A stretch of 64,000 nucleotides of DNA from Desulfopila inferna (GCF_016919005.1 NZ_JAFFQE010000001.1:620001-684000), one strand, 5' to 3'; counted from the first letter of the stretch, positions 18,335-29,762 are shown. Program-made: numbers and translations. The notes: generated by a model not told the origin, from the sequence alone.

Positions 18335-20408
18335 ATCCTTCGTGCATCATCGAGATATCGCCTATCTGTAAAACAAGCTCACCAAGTGCGGTCAACAGAT
18401 TGAGGCGGTTGCAGCGAACGTCGGGTTCTTCAGCCATAACCATCACTTCATCGAAGAAAACGTCAACCGGTTCTTTCATTTTTAAAAGATGCTTGAGATA
18501 GCCCCTGTAATTTTTCTCGGTAAGCAATGGCTCCATCTGCCGGCGTACCTCGATCAGCAGTTGAAAGAGATCCTTTTCAGCATTTTCCACCAGAAGATCA
18601 TCGCGCACAGCGGTGTCCCGGTTATCTATTATGATGTTTTTGATGCGTTTGTAGGAAGAGGCGAGAACACCAAAGGCAGGATCAGCTTTCATTTCCGAAA
18701 GAGCTTCGATGCGCTGCCAACAGTCATTAGGATCATCAAACCCAACTGCGGCGGCTGCTGCTACAGCTTCGGCATCCCATCCTTTTGCAATGCAGTCATT
18801 GCGGTATCTTCCTTCCACAAAAGAAAGAACTGCGTCGACGGTTGCCGAACTTCCATCAACTTTGTCACCGTATAATGCCAAAGCCTTGTGAACAACTTCA
18901 CGCAGAGAAAGGGAGTAGCGGTTTTTTCGAATTATATGAAGGATTGCCAATGAAATCCTGCGCAGACCAAAAGGATCAGCTCCCCCTGTAGGTATCTGCC
19001 CGATGCCGAAACATCCCGCCAGAGTATCAATACGATCAGCAAGTCCAACCAGCGCACCTGCAGTCTGCGTCGGCAGTTCGGCTCCGGACCGCTTGGGCAT
19101 GTAGTGTTCACGTATTGCCAATGCAACCTGTGGTTTTTCGCCGGACAAGGTTGCATATGCCTCTCCCATGACTCCTTGAAGAGACGGGAATTCGCCTACC
19201 ATATCTGTGAGCAGATCAGCTTTGCATAGCATTGCGGCACGACATACATCCTCGACATCCTCCGGCGCCAGTTTTTCTGCAAGCATGCGGGACAGCTTGA
19301 CCAGTCTGTCATTTTTGGCCAGCATTGTTCCCAGCCTGGCTTGAAAGATAATACCTTTCAGTTCGGGAATTAATTCATCGAGACTTCGCTCTTTATCGCC
19401 GGCGAAAAAGAAGAGCGCATCTTCAAGGCGTGCCCTGAGAACACGTTGATGCCCTTTCCTGGTAATGGACTCATCTTCTGTTTTGGTATTATTTACCGCG
19501 ACAAAACCAGCAAGAAGGTTACCTTTATCATCCACTACAGGAAAATATTTCTGATGTTCCCGCATGGATGTGATTAATACCTCGTCCGGTAGATCCAGGA
19601 ATTTTTGATCAAACACACCACAAACGCCGCAAGGCAATTCCACCAGGTTGGTTACCGTGTCAAGCAACTCACTGTCTATGAAAACCTGGCCATGCGAAAG
19701 GGTTTCAGAGGCGGCAACGGCTTCATTGATGGTTTTTACCACGGCATCTTTTCTTTTCCGTGGGTCGACAATGACGTTCGCTTCTGCCAATTGGTTCTCA
19801 TAAGCCGAAGTACCGCCTATGGCTATTTCATAATTATTAAGAAAACGATGACCTCGGCTGATATTCGACGTTTCGATGTCTTCATGCTTAAATTTGACCA
19901 CTTCCCCACCATTAAGAGCCAGCAACCATTGAATCGGCCGTGCGAATGAACTTGAATTGCCGCCCCAGCGCATCGATTTTGGGAAGGACAGCTCAACAAT
20001 GAGCTGATGGAGAATGTCCGGCAACAATTCCTGGACTTCCTGTCCCGGAACTTCCCGAACGAGCATGAGATAATCACCTTTTGATGTCGCCACTATCTGC
20101 AGGTCATCAGGAGAGGCACCCTTTGATCCGGCAAAACCCAATGCAGCTTTTGTCGGCTTCCCTTCTGCGTCCAGGCCTGCCTTGGCAGAGGGTCCTATAA
20201 TTTCCTCACGCATATCTTTCTGCTTCCCGGCCAGATCCTCGACAATCAGGGTGAGCCGGCGCGGAGTAGCCATGGTTCGTATTTCTCCATGGGAAATCCT
20301 GAGGTCAGAAGCCTTTACTGTAAATTTCTCGCGAAGTTGCGCCAGCGCAGGTTCTATATATCCCGCGGGCAGTTCCTCTGTGCCTATTTCAAAAAGTAGA
20401 TTGCTCAT
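18333..20408 (-). CDS. glyS: Glycyl-tRNA synthetase beta subunit
   Basis: Beta chain of the heterotetrameric (alpha2-beta2) bacterial glycyl-tRNA synthetase, needed for tRNA recognition. The 691-residue protein begins MSNLLFEIGTEELPAGYIEPAL, the typical GlyS start, and contains the HD-like core (VGLADRIDTLAGCFGIGQIPTGGADPFGLRR region, near 465-495). Full length is normal for the family. The alpha-subunit gene glyQ, usually directly upstream, is not here: the next gene upstream is folE2-like after 254 bases without a gene. Confidence 0.95.
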   Translation of the reverse strand: MSNLLFEIGTEELPAGYIEPALAQLREKFTVKASDLRISHGEIRTMATPRRLTLIVEDLAGKQKDMREEIIGPSAKAGLDAEGKPTKAALGFAGSKGASPDDLQIVATSKGDYLMLVREVPGQEVQELLPDILHQLIVELSFPKSMRWGGNSSSFARPIQWLLALNGGEVVKFKHEDIETSNISRGHRFLNNYEIAIGGTSAYENQLAEANVIVDPRKRKDAVVKTINEAVAASETLSHGQVFIDSELLDTVTNLVELPCGVCGVFDQKFLDLPDEVLITSMREHQKYFPVVDDKGNLLAGFVAVNNTKTEDESITRKGHQRVLRARLEDALFFFAGDKERSLDELIPELKGIIFQARLGTMLAKNDRLVKLSRMLAEKLAPEDVEDVCRAAMLCKADLLTDMVGEFPSLQGVMGEAYATLSGEKPQVALAIREHYMPKRSGAELPTQTAGALVGLADRIDTLAGCFGIGQIPTGGADPFGLRRISLAILHIIRKNRYSLSLREVVHKALALYGDKVDGSSATVDAVLSFVEGRYRNDCIAKGWDAEAVAAAAAVGFDDPNDCWQRIEALSEMKADPAFGVLASSYKRIKNIIIDNRDTAVRDDLLVENAEKDLFQLLIEVRRQMEPLLTEKNYRGYLKHLLKMKEPVDVFFDEVMVMAEEPDVRCNRLNLLTALGELVLQIGDISMMHEG

Positions 20409-20662
20409 ATTTAATCAGCTGATTTCATAGTGGTTTTGAAGAGATAATCTTATGTTTCATAAAAATTTTCTTTTACGGCAATCCGGTGAAGGCAGGAATC
20501 TTAACAGATTTTACAGTTTCTTATCGGAATTACACCGGAATCCGAAGTTGCCGGGATTATAGTTCGAAACAAATCCTTGAGAACAACACCATGGAACTCC
20601 AGGTATTTGCGACGATTACAAAACGGCAGGTGTTCTTTCCCTGAGTACAATTTGTAAGAAAA

Positions 20663-21427
20663 TCAGAAACAGATAGAACTCCGGTGGTAATCGGACATCT
20701 CATTGCCGGACTCAAGCAAGGCAAAGGTTGAATATCCTTCACCAAGATTTTCAACGACCACAGAATACCACTTTAATTCTTTTAATGTCGAGAGCTTTTC
20801 TGAGATTTTTTCCGTTAGAGATTCAACCGAGTATACATCGACCAAACCATCTTCTCCTTGCTGGTGAGTGACGTAAATGGCTTTTTCGACGAGCAGGATC
20901 AGGTCTTCGATCCAAATAAATTTTTTAAATTTGACTGTAACAGTGCAATTTCCCCAGTGGCCCCGGGATCTTGGCATACCCTGCAAGGTCTTTTTCTTCA
21001 GCGGTCTGAAAATCGGAACATTAAAACAGAATTCCAGTTCATCTGTTTCTTCAAGAGAACCATGCATTCGACAATCATAGCGACACGATTTCAGAGATCC
21101 CATCTGGTACTCTTTGCGCAGAAAATAAGGAAACCTGATCTCGATATGAGAAGCTTCCGCATCGAGTCGGTCTTTCATTTCCTCGAGAATTTTCTTAAAA
21201 CTACGAAGATCAATTTCACCATGGAACTGATTGAGAATCTCAACAAATCTGCTCATATGCGTACCTTTAAACAAGTGGGGCAGGTTCACATACATATCAA
21301 GTGAGGCTACGGTATGCTGATGATTATTTTTCTTATCTAAAACAGTTATCGGATACGAGATTGTTTTTACGCCGACTTTTTTAATATTTACCCGTCTGTG
21401 ATCGAGCTGGCTCTGGATGTCTTTCAT
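20663..21427 (-). CDS. FolE2/MptA-type GTP cyclohydrolase homologue lacking the usual Cys motif
   Basis: About 254 residues resembling type IB GTP cyclohydrolases (COG1469), which open GTP in folate or queuosine biosynthesis. Family features: DIQSQLDHRRVNIKKVGVK at the N-terminus, LFKGTHMSRFVE (about 52-63) and the C-terminal NLGEGYS region. However, the segment corresponding to the zinc/catalytic motif LCPCSKEIS reads VPIFRPLKKKTLQG, with no cysteine. The protein may therefore not have standard activity. The ATG at 21427 gives the usual N-terminus; an upstream TTG (21460) is possible. It is downstream of the CheY-like gene. Confidence 0.75.
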   Translation of the reverse strand: MKDIQSQLDHRRVNIKKVGVKTISYPITVLDKKNNHQHTVASLDMYVNLPHLFKGTHMSRFVEILNQFHGEIDLRSFKKILEEMKDRLDAEASHIEIRFPYFLRKEYQMGSLKSCRYDCRMHGSLEETDELEFCFNVPIFRPLKKKTLQGMPRSRGHWGNCTVTVKFKKFIWIEDLILLVEKAIYVTHQQGEDGLVDVYSVESLTEKISEKLSTLKELKWYSVVVENLGEGYSTFALLESGNEMSDYHRSSICF

Positions 21428-21500
21428 GTCGTGATACCTGTTGCCTGACTCTACAGACAAATTAAAAGCTTATCATCCCGATAATAAAATCCGGAATGAA

Positions 21501-21854
21501 TCATTTTCCAATAAATCGCTGAACGGCATCTTTCAATTGTTGAATATCTGAAGATTTAACAATGTACTCCTCCGATGCCCAAGCCCCGAGATCTTGTTTA
21601 AACTCAGGATACGCACTGCTCAAAATAACAGGAACAGAGGGATCCAGAGTTTTCATTCTTCTTAACACCTCAATGCCGTTCAGGCCTGGCATTTGTATAT
21701 CCAAGACAACGAGATCAGGCTTTTCCTCTTTAAAAAGTTCTAGTGCTTCCATACCGTTGGCGGCAGAAATAATCTCGTAACCTTCTTCCTTCAGTTCTTC
21801 TTCATAAATGAAGCGGATATTTTCTTCATCGTCAACAAGAAGTATCTTTTTCAT
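21501..21854 (-). CDS. Single-domain response regulator (CheY-like)
   Basis: A 117-residue receiver domain without output domain. It shows the acidic pair DDEEN (about 8-12), the phosphoacceptor Asp in LVVLDIQMPGLNG (about 52) and the conserved switch residues: Ser in VILSSAYP and Lys in EYIVKSSD. It may act in a phosphorelay or by protein contact. The ATG follows AGGAG. It is 15 bases downstream of galT, so probably cotranscribed with dksA-galT; no histidine kinase adjoins. Confidence 0.93.
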   Translation of the reverse strand: MKKILLVDDEENIRFIYEEELKEEGYEIISAANGMEALELFKEEKPDLVVLDIQMPGLNGIEVLRRMKTLDPSVPVILSSAYPEFKQDLGAWASEEYIVKSSDIQQLKDAVQRFIGK

Positions 21855-21869
21855 CCCGATTCTCCTACA

Positions 21870-22868
21870 TTAAAGAGATTCACGTAAATATACAGCGGCT
21901 TCTTCGGGAGGCATGGGGTTTATATAGAAGCCTGAACCCCATTCGAAACCGGCTATAGATGTGAGTTTAGGAACGATTTCAAAATGCCAGTGGAAATATT
22001 CGAGACTATCTGTACGTACAGGTTGCGTATGCAGGACAAAATTATAAGGAACATTCGGGATACAGCGGTCCAGCCTCGTCAGTGTTTCGGAAAAAAGATC
22101 GGCAAGTGAGAGGAGCGTGCTGTCATCGGCTTTGCGAAATGAGGATGAATGATTTTTAGGGAGGATCCACATTTCAAAAGGAGTACGTGGAGCAAAAGGA
22201 GTGATGGTAATAAATTGATCATTTTGACAGACAACGCGAACTTCCTGTTTTATCTCCTGCCTGATAATATCACAAAAGATACAGCGTTCTTTGTAGCGAA
22301 AATAGGAGAGTGAACCTTCTAGTTCGGAAACAATCATGCGTGGCAGTATCGGCAGGGCTATCAGTTGGGAATGAGGATGTTCCAACGACGCTCCTGCAGC
22401 CCTGCCATGGTTTTTGAAAACCATGACGTACTTGAACCTTTTATCCATGCTCAAATCCGTGATCCGGTTTCTGTAAGCCTGGAATACCCGAGACATCTGG
22501 ATGGGGGAAAAATAAGCGAAATCCTCTTCGTGACGAGGACTTTCAATGATAACCTCGTGCGCCCCGATGCCATTCATTTTATCATAAAGCCCTTCACCTT
22601 CTTTATCGAGATTGCCCTCGATTACCAGGGCCGGATATTTATTCGGTACGACCCGCACCTGCCAACCGGGCGTGTCTTTGTAACCATATATTCCGTCCCG
22701 AAAGGCAAAGACTTCCGGTGGTGTTGTACTTTCATTGCCGGCACATAAAGGACAGAAACCTCCGGTCACTTCGGCTTTTTCCACCAGGAAATCCGTCGGT
22801 CGTTTGCTGCGTTCCTGGGATATGATAATCCAGCGTCCCAGTATCGGGTCCTTCCTCAGCTCGGGCAT
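21870..22868 (-). CDS. galT: Galactose-1-phosphate uridylyltransferase
   Basis: Leloir-pathway enzyme (or a related nucleotidyltransferase) exchanging UDP between glucose-1-P and galactose-1-P. The 332-residue protein has the N-terminal RKDPILGRWIIIS, zinc-binding cysteines CPLCAG, and the HIT-superfamily catalytic motif GASLEHPHSQ (about 160-169), with the nucleophilic second His of HPH. A second CxxC (CIFC) follows. No other galactose genes are nearby; the gene begins three bases after dksA, which suggests a general sugar-nucleotide role rather than a galactose operon (inference). Confidence 0.92.
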   Translation of the reverse strand: MPELRKDPILGRWIIISQERSKRPTDFLVEKAEVTGGFCPLCAGNESTTPPEVFAFRDGIYGYKDTPGWQVRVVPNKYPALVIEGNLDKEGEGLYDKMNGIGAHEVIIESPRHEEDFAYFSPIQMSRVFQAYRNRITDLSMDKRFKYVMVFKNHGRAAGASLEHPHSQLIALPILPRMIVSELEGSLSYFRYKERCIFCDIIRQEIKQEVRVVCQNDQFITITPFAPRTPFEMWILPKNHSSSFRKADDSTLLSLADLFSETLTRLDRCIPNVPYNFVLHTQPVRTDSLEYFHWHFEIVPKLTSIAGFEWGSGFYINPMPPEEAAVYLRESL

Positions 22869-22871
22869 GGA

Positions 22872-23234
22872 CTATTTCCCCTGGGACCTCTCTTTCGTTT
22901 CCTGAAGAGTTTTGCAGTCGATGCAGAGAGTTGTTACCGGACGAGCCTCCAGGCGCTTAAGACCTATCTCCTCACCGCACTCATCACAAATACCATACTC
23001 ACCATCTTCCACTCTTTGTAGAGCAGCTTCAATTTTTGAGAGCAGTTTTCTCTCGCGGTCCCTGATCCGAAGTTCGAAACTTCTTCCCGATTCGATGGTA
23101 GCACGGTCATTGGGGTCTGGTACATTTTCGTTCTGGTCCGTCATATCGGACAGTGTTCTTCCGGCTTCGTTAATTATTTCTTCTCGCTTCTGAATAAGCT
23201 GTTTGCGAAAGTTTTCTAACGTCTCTTTCTCCAT
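22872..23234 (-). CDS. dksA: DksA/TraR-family RNA polymerase-binding protein
   Basis: Transcription factor that enters the RNA polymerase secondary channel. The 120-residue protein has a coiled-coil N-terminus with the acidic tip segment NVPDPNDRA (about 34-42) and a C-terminal four-Cys zinc finger, CDECGEEIG ... LCIDCK (about 81-107). It is shorter than E. coli DksA (151) but has the full finger. It starts the dksA-galT-regulator run. Confidence 0.88.
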   Translation of the reverse strand: MEKETLENFRKQLIQKREEIINEAGRTLSDMTDQNENVPDPNDRATIESGRSFELRIRDRERKLLSKIEAALQRVEDGEYGICDECGEEIGLKRLEARPVTTLCIDCKTLQETKERSQGK

Positions 23235-23406
23235 TCGTATACTCCCTAATGTACAATAATTTAAAAAGGATGAAAAAAGATGATACTAACCTCGAATATC
23301 GGAATCAGAGTATCCTCGAGGGGTAAAAGTACCTTCACTGGGTTTCTTGCAACCGAGGACTCTACCACCTGAAAAAATGGATTTCAAATCTACCTTTTTA
23401 GGTAAG

Positions 23407-23898
23407 TTACTTTCCCCGGAAATAATTTCCGCTCTTTCCGCCACTCTTACGCAACAATTTGATATCACGGATAACCATGGACTTATCTATAGCTTTACAC
23501 ATATCATAAATAGTAAGTGCGGCCACCGAGACTGCAGTCAGGGCTTCCATCTCGACTCCGGTCTTTCCCGTTATGCCGACCGTGGCTTGTATTTCGATTG
23601 CACAATTCTCATCATTGAGGACAAAATCAACAGTTGTTCTGGTAATCATCAAAGGATGGGTCAGGGGGATCAGGCTGTCAACCTTTTTGGCAGCCATTAT
23701 ACCCGCAATCCTTGCCACTCCAAGAACATCACCTTTTTTCATCGAGCCGCTTTTCACCAGGCTATAGGCTTCGCTGCTCATGGTAACGACTCCGGCGGCA
23801 ACGGCTGCTCTTTCGGTATCCTGTTTACCGCTGACGTCTACCATTATGGCATTGCCGCTTTCATCGAAATGGGTAAAAATCTTATTTTTCTGAGCCAT
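23407..23898 (-). CDS. moaC: Cyclic pyranopterin monophosphate synthase
   Basis: Molybdenum cofactor biosynthesis: together with MoaA converts GTP to cyclic pyranopterin monophosphate. The 163-residue protein has the family signature [15 protein letters not shown] (about 70-84), with the active-site His, and [20 protein letters not shown] (about 110-129). A molybdenum cofactor requirement fits formate or other oxidoreductases in anaerobes. It lies 21 bases downstream of dnaJ; about 170 bases without a gene separate it from dksA. Confidence 0.95.
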   Translation of the reverse strand: MAQKNKIFTHFDESGNAIMVDVSGKQDTERAAVAAGVVTMSSEAYSLVKSGSMKKGDVLGVARIAGIMAAKKVDSLIPLTHPLMITRTTVDFVLNDENCAIEIQATVGITGKTGVEMEALTAVSVAALTIYDMCKAIDKSMVIRDIKLLRKSGGKSGNYFRGK

Positions 23899-23919
23899 TG
23901 CACTCCTTAAAAGAGAAAA

Positions 23920-25041
23920 TTATTTACCTAGAACTTCAGCAAAAAGCCGGGAGAAAAATCCTTCGTGTTCATGGTTTTGGCCGTGTTTCGAACAGAGATT
24001 GTCAAATTCACACAGCATTTCCTTCTGTTCCTTGCACAGTTTGGTCGGTGTCATTACCTGTAACTCAACCAGCATTTTACCGCGCCCTCTTCCACGCAGA
24101 CTTGGAACGCCTTCTTTCTCCAGGGTAAATATATCACCAGACTGGCTGCCTTCCGGTATGGTTATTGTTTTCTTACCGTGCACAGTAGGTACTTCGATCT
24201 CGGCGCCAAGGGCTGCCTTGACCATGGGGACCGGTAGCTTGCAGTATATCACATCACCCTCACGTTTGAAAAATTCATGCTCTTCAACGTGGATGACAAC
24301 ATACAAATCACCGCTCGGACCTCCTCTTCTGCCGCCTTCGCCTTCATTGACAAGGCGCATCTTGGCTCCGGTATCGACGCCCGCCGGGATTTTGATGGAA
24401 ACTGTTTTGGTTTTATCGACAAGACCTCTGCCATCGCAGTCGCTGCAGGGCTCAGTCACAATCTGTCCTTCACCGCCGCATTGAGGGCAGGTTGAACTCA
24501 CCTGAAAGAATCCCTGAGAACGAATAACCTGACCACGCCCCCCGCATGTGGGGCAGGTTTCCTTGGAATACCCCGGCCGACACCCCGTTCCTTCACAGGT
24601 CCAGCAGGTATCTTTTTTGGTGATTTTGACTTCCTTGGTAACCCCATGAACCGCTTCCATAAACGAAATCGGTAAATCATAGCGCAGATCATTACCGGGA
24701 ATCGGCCCATTTCTTCGTGCCTGAGAGCGGCCGCCGCCAAAGCCGAATATATCACCGAATATATCGCCAAAACTCGAAAAGACATCTTCAAAGTTCCCAG
24801 GACCACTGTAGCCGCTGTTCTTCAAGCCATCGTGGCCGTAAGTATCGTAGATCTTGCGTTTCTGGCCATCGCTCAAGACTTCGTATGCCTCAGTACATTC
24901 CTTGAATGATGCTTCCGCTTCATTGTCTCCGGGATTACGATCCGGGTGGTATTTCATCGCCAGTTTGCGGTAAGCTTTTTTGATCTCACCGTCTGTGGCG
25001 TTTCTGCTGATTGATAATATTTCGTAATAATCTCGTGGCAT
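23920..25041 (-). CDS. dnaJ: Chaperone protein DnaJ
   Basis: Hsp40 co-chaperone stimulating DnaK ATPase. The 373-residue protein has an N-terminal J domain with HPD ([10 protein letters not shown], about 31-40), a Gly/Phe-rich linker, four CxxCxGxG zinc repeats ([32 protein letters not shown]; about 150-215) and the substrate-binding C-terminal domains. Full type I architecture. The dnaK and grpE genes are not nearby; rpoZ precedes it by 18 bases. Confidence 0.96.
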   Translation of the reverse strand: MPRDYYEILSISRNATDGEIKKAYRKLAMKYHPDRNPGDNEAEASFKECTEAYEVLSDGQKRKIYDTYGHDGLKNSGYSGPGNFEDVFSSFGDIFGDIFGFGGGRSQARRNGPIPGNDLRYDLPISFMEAVHGVTKEVKITKKDTCWTCEGTGCRPGYSKETCPTCGGRGQVIRSQGFFQVSSTCPQCGGEGQIVTEPCSDCDGRGLVDKTKTVSIKIPAGVDTGAKMRLVNEGEGGRRGGPSGDLYVVIHVEEHEFFKREGDVIYCKLPVPMVKAALGAEIEVPTVHGKKTITIPEGSQSGDIFTLEKEGVPSLRGRGRGKMLVELQVMTPTKLCKEQKEMLCEFDNLCSKHGQNHEHEGFFSRLFAEVLGK

Positions 25042-25059
25042 AATACAACTTAATCCTGT

Positions 25060-25332
25060 TTACACATCCTGCTTTGTCAATTTTTCCCGATCAGAGTGTT
25101 CAATCAGTTCCTTCTCTTCCAGGGCTCCGGGCAGATCATTGATATTCTCCATGGTTACTTTCCCGGATGCTATCTCCCTGAGGGTCATAACGATTTCTTT
25201 ATTTTTGCCGTTAATGAGAAAGGGCTCTCCCTGTCGATGCTGACGAATACGTTTGACAGCAAGATGAATAAGATTGAAACGATTGTCGTCACCTACTTTT
25301 TCCAGACAATCCTCGACTGTAATTCGCGCCAT
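25060..25332 (-). CDS. rpoZ: RNA polymerase omega subunit
   Basis: Small RNA polymerase subunit that helps beta-prime folding and forms part of a ppGpp site. The 90-residue protein begins [19 protein letters not shown] and contains the conserved [12 protein letters not shown] helix and the [11 protein letters not shown] segment. Often next to gmk and spoT, but here it lies between purA and dnaJ. Two genes further, dksA encodes another ppGpp-related factor. Confidence 0.94.
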   Translation of the reverse strand: MARITVEDCLEKVGDDNRFNLIHLAVKRIRQHRQGEPFLINGKNKEIVMTLREIASGKVTMENINDLPGALEEKELIEHSDREKLTKQDV

Positions 25333-25406
25333 ATTTTCACCTTTAGTGAGTAAATGATGGATTCTGCCACTGCTTGCTCCGTTGTATCACAAGACAGACA
25401 GAATGT

Positions 25407-27278
<1,872 letters not shown>

Positions 27279-27683
27279 ATGTTTGGTATCGGTTTTCCAG
27301 AATTAATACTCATTCTCGCGCTGGCTCTTATTGTCGTCGGACCCGATAAACTTCCCGACTTCGCCCGCTCAATTGCCAAGACACTGGTTGATTTACGCAA
27401 GACTGCGGAAGGTCTGAAAAGCAGCTTCGAAGCGGAAGATAATCCGCTCTCGGAAATCAAGCCTCAACTTGAAGACGCCGCCAGGAATTTCAAGGAAACC
27501 GTCCTTGACGCTAAAGACAACACCCTGGAACCTCCGGCCGACCTCGCCAAACTTGATCCCGCCGGGAAAGCTGCAGAGCATCCCGCATCTCCGGAATGCG
27601 ATGAACCCCAGTTACCGTCCACAGCACCATCCTCCGACAATCAGCCTGCATCTCCCGATAAGCCTGCTGAGGAAAAAGAATAA
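27279..27683 (+). CDS. tatB: Sec-independent protein translocase TatB (TatA/B family)
   Basis: Component of the twin-arginine translocase, which exports folded cofactor-containing proteins. The 134-residue protein begins MFGIGFPELILILALALIVV, the TatB-like N-terminus with a Glu in the membrane helix, followed by the GP hinge, an amphipathic helix (about 25-60) and a Pro/Glu-rich tail. Phe-Gly-Ile-Gly-Phe-Pro-Glu wording favours TatB over TatA. The stop overlaps the tatC start. A separate tatA gene is not in the window, so a dual TatA/B role is possible. Confidence 0.88.
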   Translation: MFGIGFPELILILALALIVVGPDKLPDFARSIAKTLVDLRKTAEGLKSSFEAEDNPLSEIKPQLEDAARNFKETVLDAKDNTLEPPADLAKLDPAGKAAEHPASPECDEPQLPSTAPSSDNQPASPDKPAEEKE

Positions 27684-28405
27684 TGCTGGAGAGAACAATC
27701 CAGGTTTTCCGGCCGCATCATCTTGAGTTGCGAAGGAGAATAATTCGCATATTCCTTGCCATTATCCTCTGCTCCGGTGTTGCCTATTATTTTTCGGAAG
27801 AGATAGCCGCCTATTTGATCGCTCCGCTGTATAGCGCGACTCCGCTGATGAAGAAGCTTGTCTATACCAACCTCCCGGAAGCATTCATAGCCTATATCAA
27901 GCTTTCTCTTCTGGTTGGATTAGCTGCGAGTTTTCCTGTGATTCTCTATCAGCTGTGGTCGTTTATCGCTCCAGGTCTGAAAAAAAATGAGAAAAAAATT
28001 GCTTTCACCGTGGTTTTCTGGGGAAGCTTACTGTTTGCATTAGGCGCCTTTTTCGCCCTTTTCGGAATGCTGCCGAGAATGCTGGCATATTTTATGAGCT
28101 ATGCCAGTGAAAGCCTTGAGCCCCTGCCCCGTCTCGGCAGATACCTTACCTTTGTGATACGGACGGTAATAGCTTTTGGCCTGGCATTCCAGATTCCTTT
28201 TTTGATGGTGATGACCGGCAAAGCAAATATTGTCTCAGCTCAATATTTCAGAGCCAAGCGCATCTATTTTTACGGTGCCATAACCGTTATCGCTTTTCTT
28301 CTCAGTGCCGGCGACCTGATGGCTACGGTTCTTCTAACCATACCTCTGGTTCTACTTTATGAGTCGGGAATCTTGCTTATGCGGCTTTTCCGCGGCAGGA
28401 ATTAA
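27683..28405 (+). CDS. tatC: Sec-independent protein translocase TatC
   Basis: Signal-peptide receptor of the twin-arginine translocase. The 240-residue protein has six membrane helices. Family segments: HHLELRRRIIR near the N-terminus, YTNLPEAFIAYIKLS before helix 2, and LYQLWSFIAPGLKKNEKK between helices 2 and 3. The start overlaps the tatB stop by one base (TAATG), indicating translational coupling. It is followed by a repeat-rich gap. Confidence 0.95.
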   Translation: MLERTIQVFRPHHLELRRRIIRIFLAIILCSGVAYYFSEEIAAYLIAPLYSATPLMKKLVYTNLPEAFIAYIKLSLLVGLAASFPVILYQLWSFIAPGLKKNEKKIAFTVVFWGSLLFALGAFFALFGMLPRMLAYFMSYASESLEPLPRLGRYLTFVIRTVIAFGLAFQIPFLMVMTGKANIVSAQYFRAKRIYFYGAITVIAFLLSAGDLMATVLLTIPLVLLYESGILLMRLFRGRN

Positions 28406-28444
28406 ACTGGTCTCTTTTCATTCCAGCACTCAAATTTCCTCACT

Positions 28445-28569
28445 CCAGGCTACCGTCGTTCCTGGCCACTTATTCAAACTTCCCCTTGTATATCCAGCCC
28501 CAGGCTACCGTCACCCCTTTCACTAACTCAAAACTTCCCCTTGTATATGAAACCTTCCAGGCTACCGTC
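28445..28569. repeat. Short direct repeat, three units of about 56 bases
   Basis: CCAGGCTACCGTC begins at 28445, 28500 and 28557 (periods 55 and 57). Between copies the segment ACTTCCCCTTGTATAT also recurs (units 1 and 2). Unit 3 runs directly into the REP-like palindrome at 28567. No coding role is seen. Confidence 0.8.
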
Positions 28570-28720
28570 ATTCCGGACTCCGATCCGGAATCCAGCTGTT
28601 GCTGTTGCAGTTTAGTATACAGAACAGAGCCTTATAACCCGTTTTATGGTAATGGGATGAATTTATGTAGGCGTATTGAGGATGTAGACGAGTGGGATTC
28701 CGGATCGAGTCCGGAATGAC
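28567..28720. repeat. Inverted pair of REP-like palindromes
   Basis: The left arm (28567-28593) and right arm (28695-28720) are near-perfect inverted copies of GTCATTCCGGACTC...CCGGAATCC, enclosing about 100 bases. Each arm is itself imperfectly palindromic (TCCGGA...TCCGGA). This head-on pair resembles a bacterial interspersed mosaic element. Related palindromes occur near 32886, 41460, 45862 and 62437. Confidence 0.75.
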
Positions 28721-28740
28721 GAACAAGCACGTTCCGGTTT

Positions 28741-29760
28741 TTATCGATAAATTTCATTTTTAAGAAGACAGCACGAAATCCGGTTTATTGGTTTGCCTTT
28801 TTCATCATATTCAATGGTATCGGGCTGCAGCAGTTTGTTCATGACGCATCCCTCTTCAATCTTCAGGGGAAACATCATTTTCTCGGTCAATCCTGATTGT
28901 GCAACAAGGACATTATTCTCTATAGTATAGGTATGCAGGCCATAGTCTTCACACAGGGGGCATTGATAAACACGGCCGTTAGGGAAGATAAAGTAATTTT
29001 CAGCGACCTCTCCGGCGCACTCGAACTGTTCGTCTTCTTCCAGAAAAACCTTCGGATAGGTTACATGCATCCCCACCTCCGCCCCCAAAGCGGCAACAGC
29101 AGGTACAATATCAAGCCATTTTTGCCGACTCACCTGCGGAGTCTCAAATTGGTTTTCCCCATCGGCGTTTTTTGCCGATTCTCCACGTAAACCGATGACC
29201 TGAATGAAAAACCGCCTTACTCCAAGTTTCTGCAACAGCGGAATCATGCGGTGAAGATGATCAATATTTTTCCTGCTCACGGTGTAGATAACGCTTACCT
29301 TGAATCCCAGCGAGACCGCCCTTGCGATGTTATCGGTACAGGTACGAAAAACCCCTTCGCCCCTGATGGCATCGTTGATGCCGCTGTCCGGGCCATCCAG
29401 GCTGAAGCTGAGATAATCAAGAAGATCGGGCCGTGTCTTCTCCAAAAAATCATGAAAAAGATAACCATTGGTATCGACGGTGACCGAATACTTCATCTTT
29501 TTGGCGGTGGCGACACACTCTGCAAGATCGGGATGCAGCGTCGGCTCCCCTCCCAGGAAAATCAGGTTGCTCTTCTTCGAAGGATCGCAGAAAAGCTCGA
29601 GCCACTTTTCGATGGTCTCCCGGCTCAGCGTTTGCGAGCCGTGCTGGCTTGTATTTATATAGCAGTGCCTGCACTTGAGATTGCAGGCGGTTAGAATATG
29701 AAAAAATACATTCCGTTCTCCGGCCTTAAAACCGACTGTTCGTGCTTCAGGGCTGCTCAT
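28741..29760 (-). CDS. Radical SAM protein with SPASM-like C-terminus
   Basis: Predicted S-adenosylmethionine radical enzyme. The 339-residue protein has the iron-sulfur motif CNLKCRHCY (CxxxCxxC, about 27-35), the GGEPTLHP motif (about 72-79) and VDTNG. The C-terminal part has further cysteines (QCPLCED, GCVMN, SCCLL) as in SPASM/twitch proteins that bind auxiliary clusters. The substrate is unknown; relatives modify peptides or cofactors. It is the last gene of a tight four-gene operon, beginning two bases after the deaminase stop. Confidence 0.85.
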   Translation of the reverse strand: MSSPEARTVGFKAGERNVFFHILTACNLKCRHCYINTSQHGSQTLSRETIEKWLELFCDPSKKSNLIFLGGEPTLHPDLAECVATAKKMKYSVTVDTNGYLFHDFLEKTRPDLLDYLSFSLDGPDSGINDAIRGEGVFRTCTDNIARAVSLGFKVSVIYTVSRKNIDHLHRMIPLLQKLGVRRFFIQVIGLRGESAKNADGENQFETPQVSRQKWLDIVPAVAALGAEVGMHVTYPKVFLEEDEQFECAGEVAENYFIFPNGRVYQCPLCEDYGLHTYTIENNVLVAQSGLTEKMMFPLKIEEGCVMNKLLQPDTIEYDEKGKPINRISCCLLKNEIYR

Positions 29761-29762
29761 TT

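Noticed and set aside
28486-28719. 77-codon open frame after tatC
   Set aside because: It is built from direct repeats and the inverted REP pair, so it is a by-product of repeat sequence.
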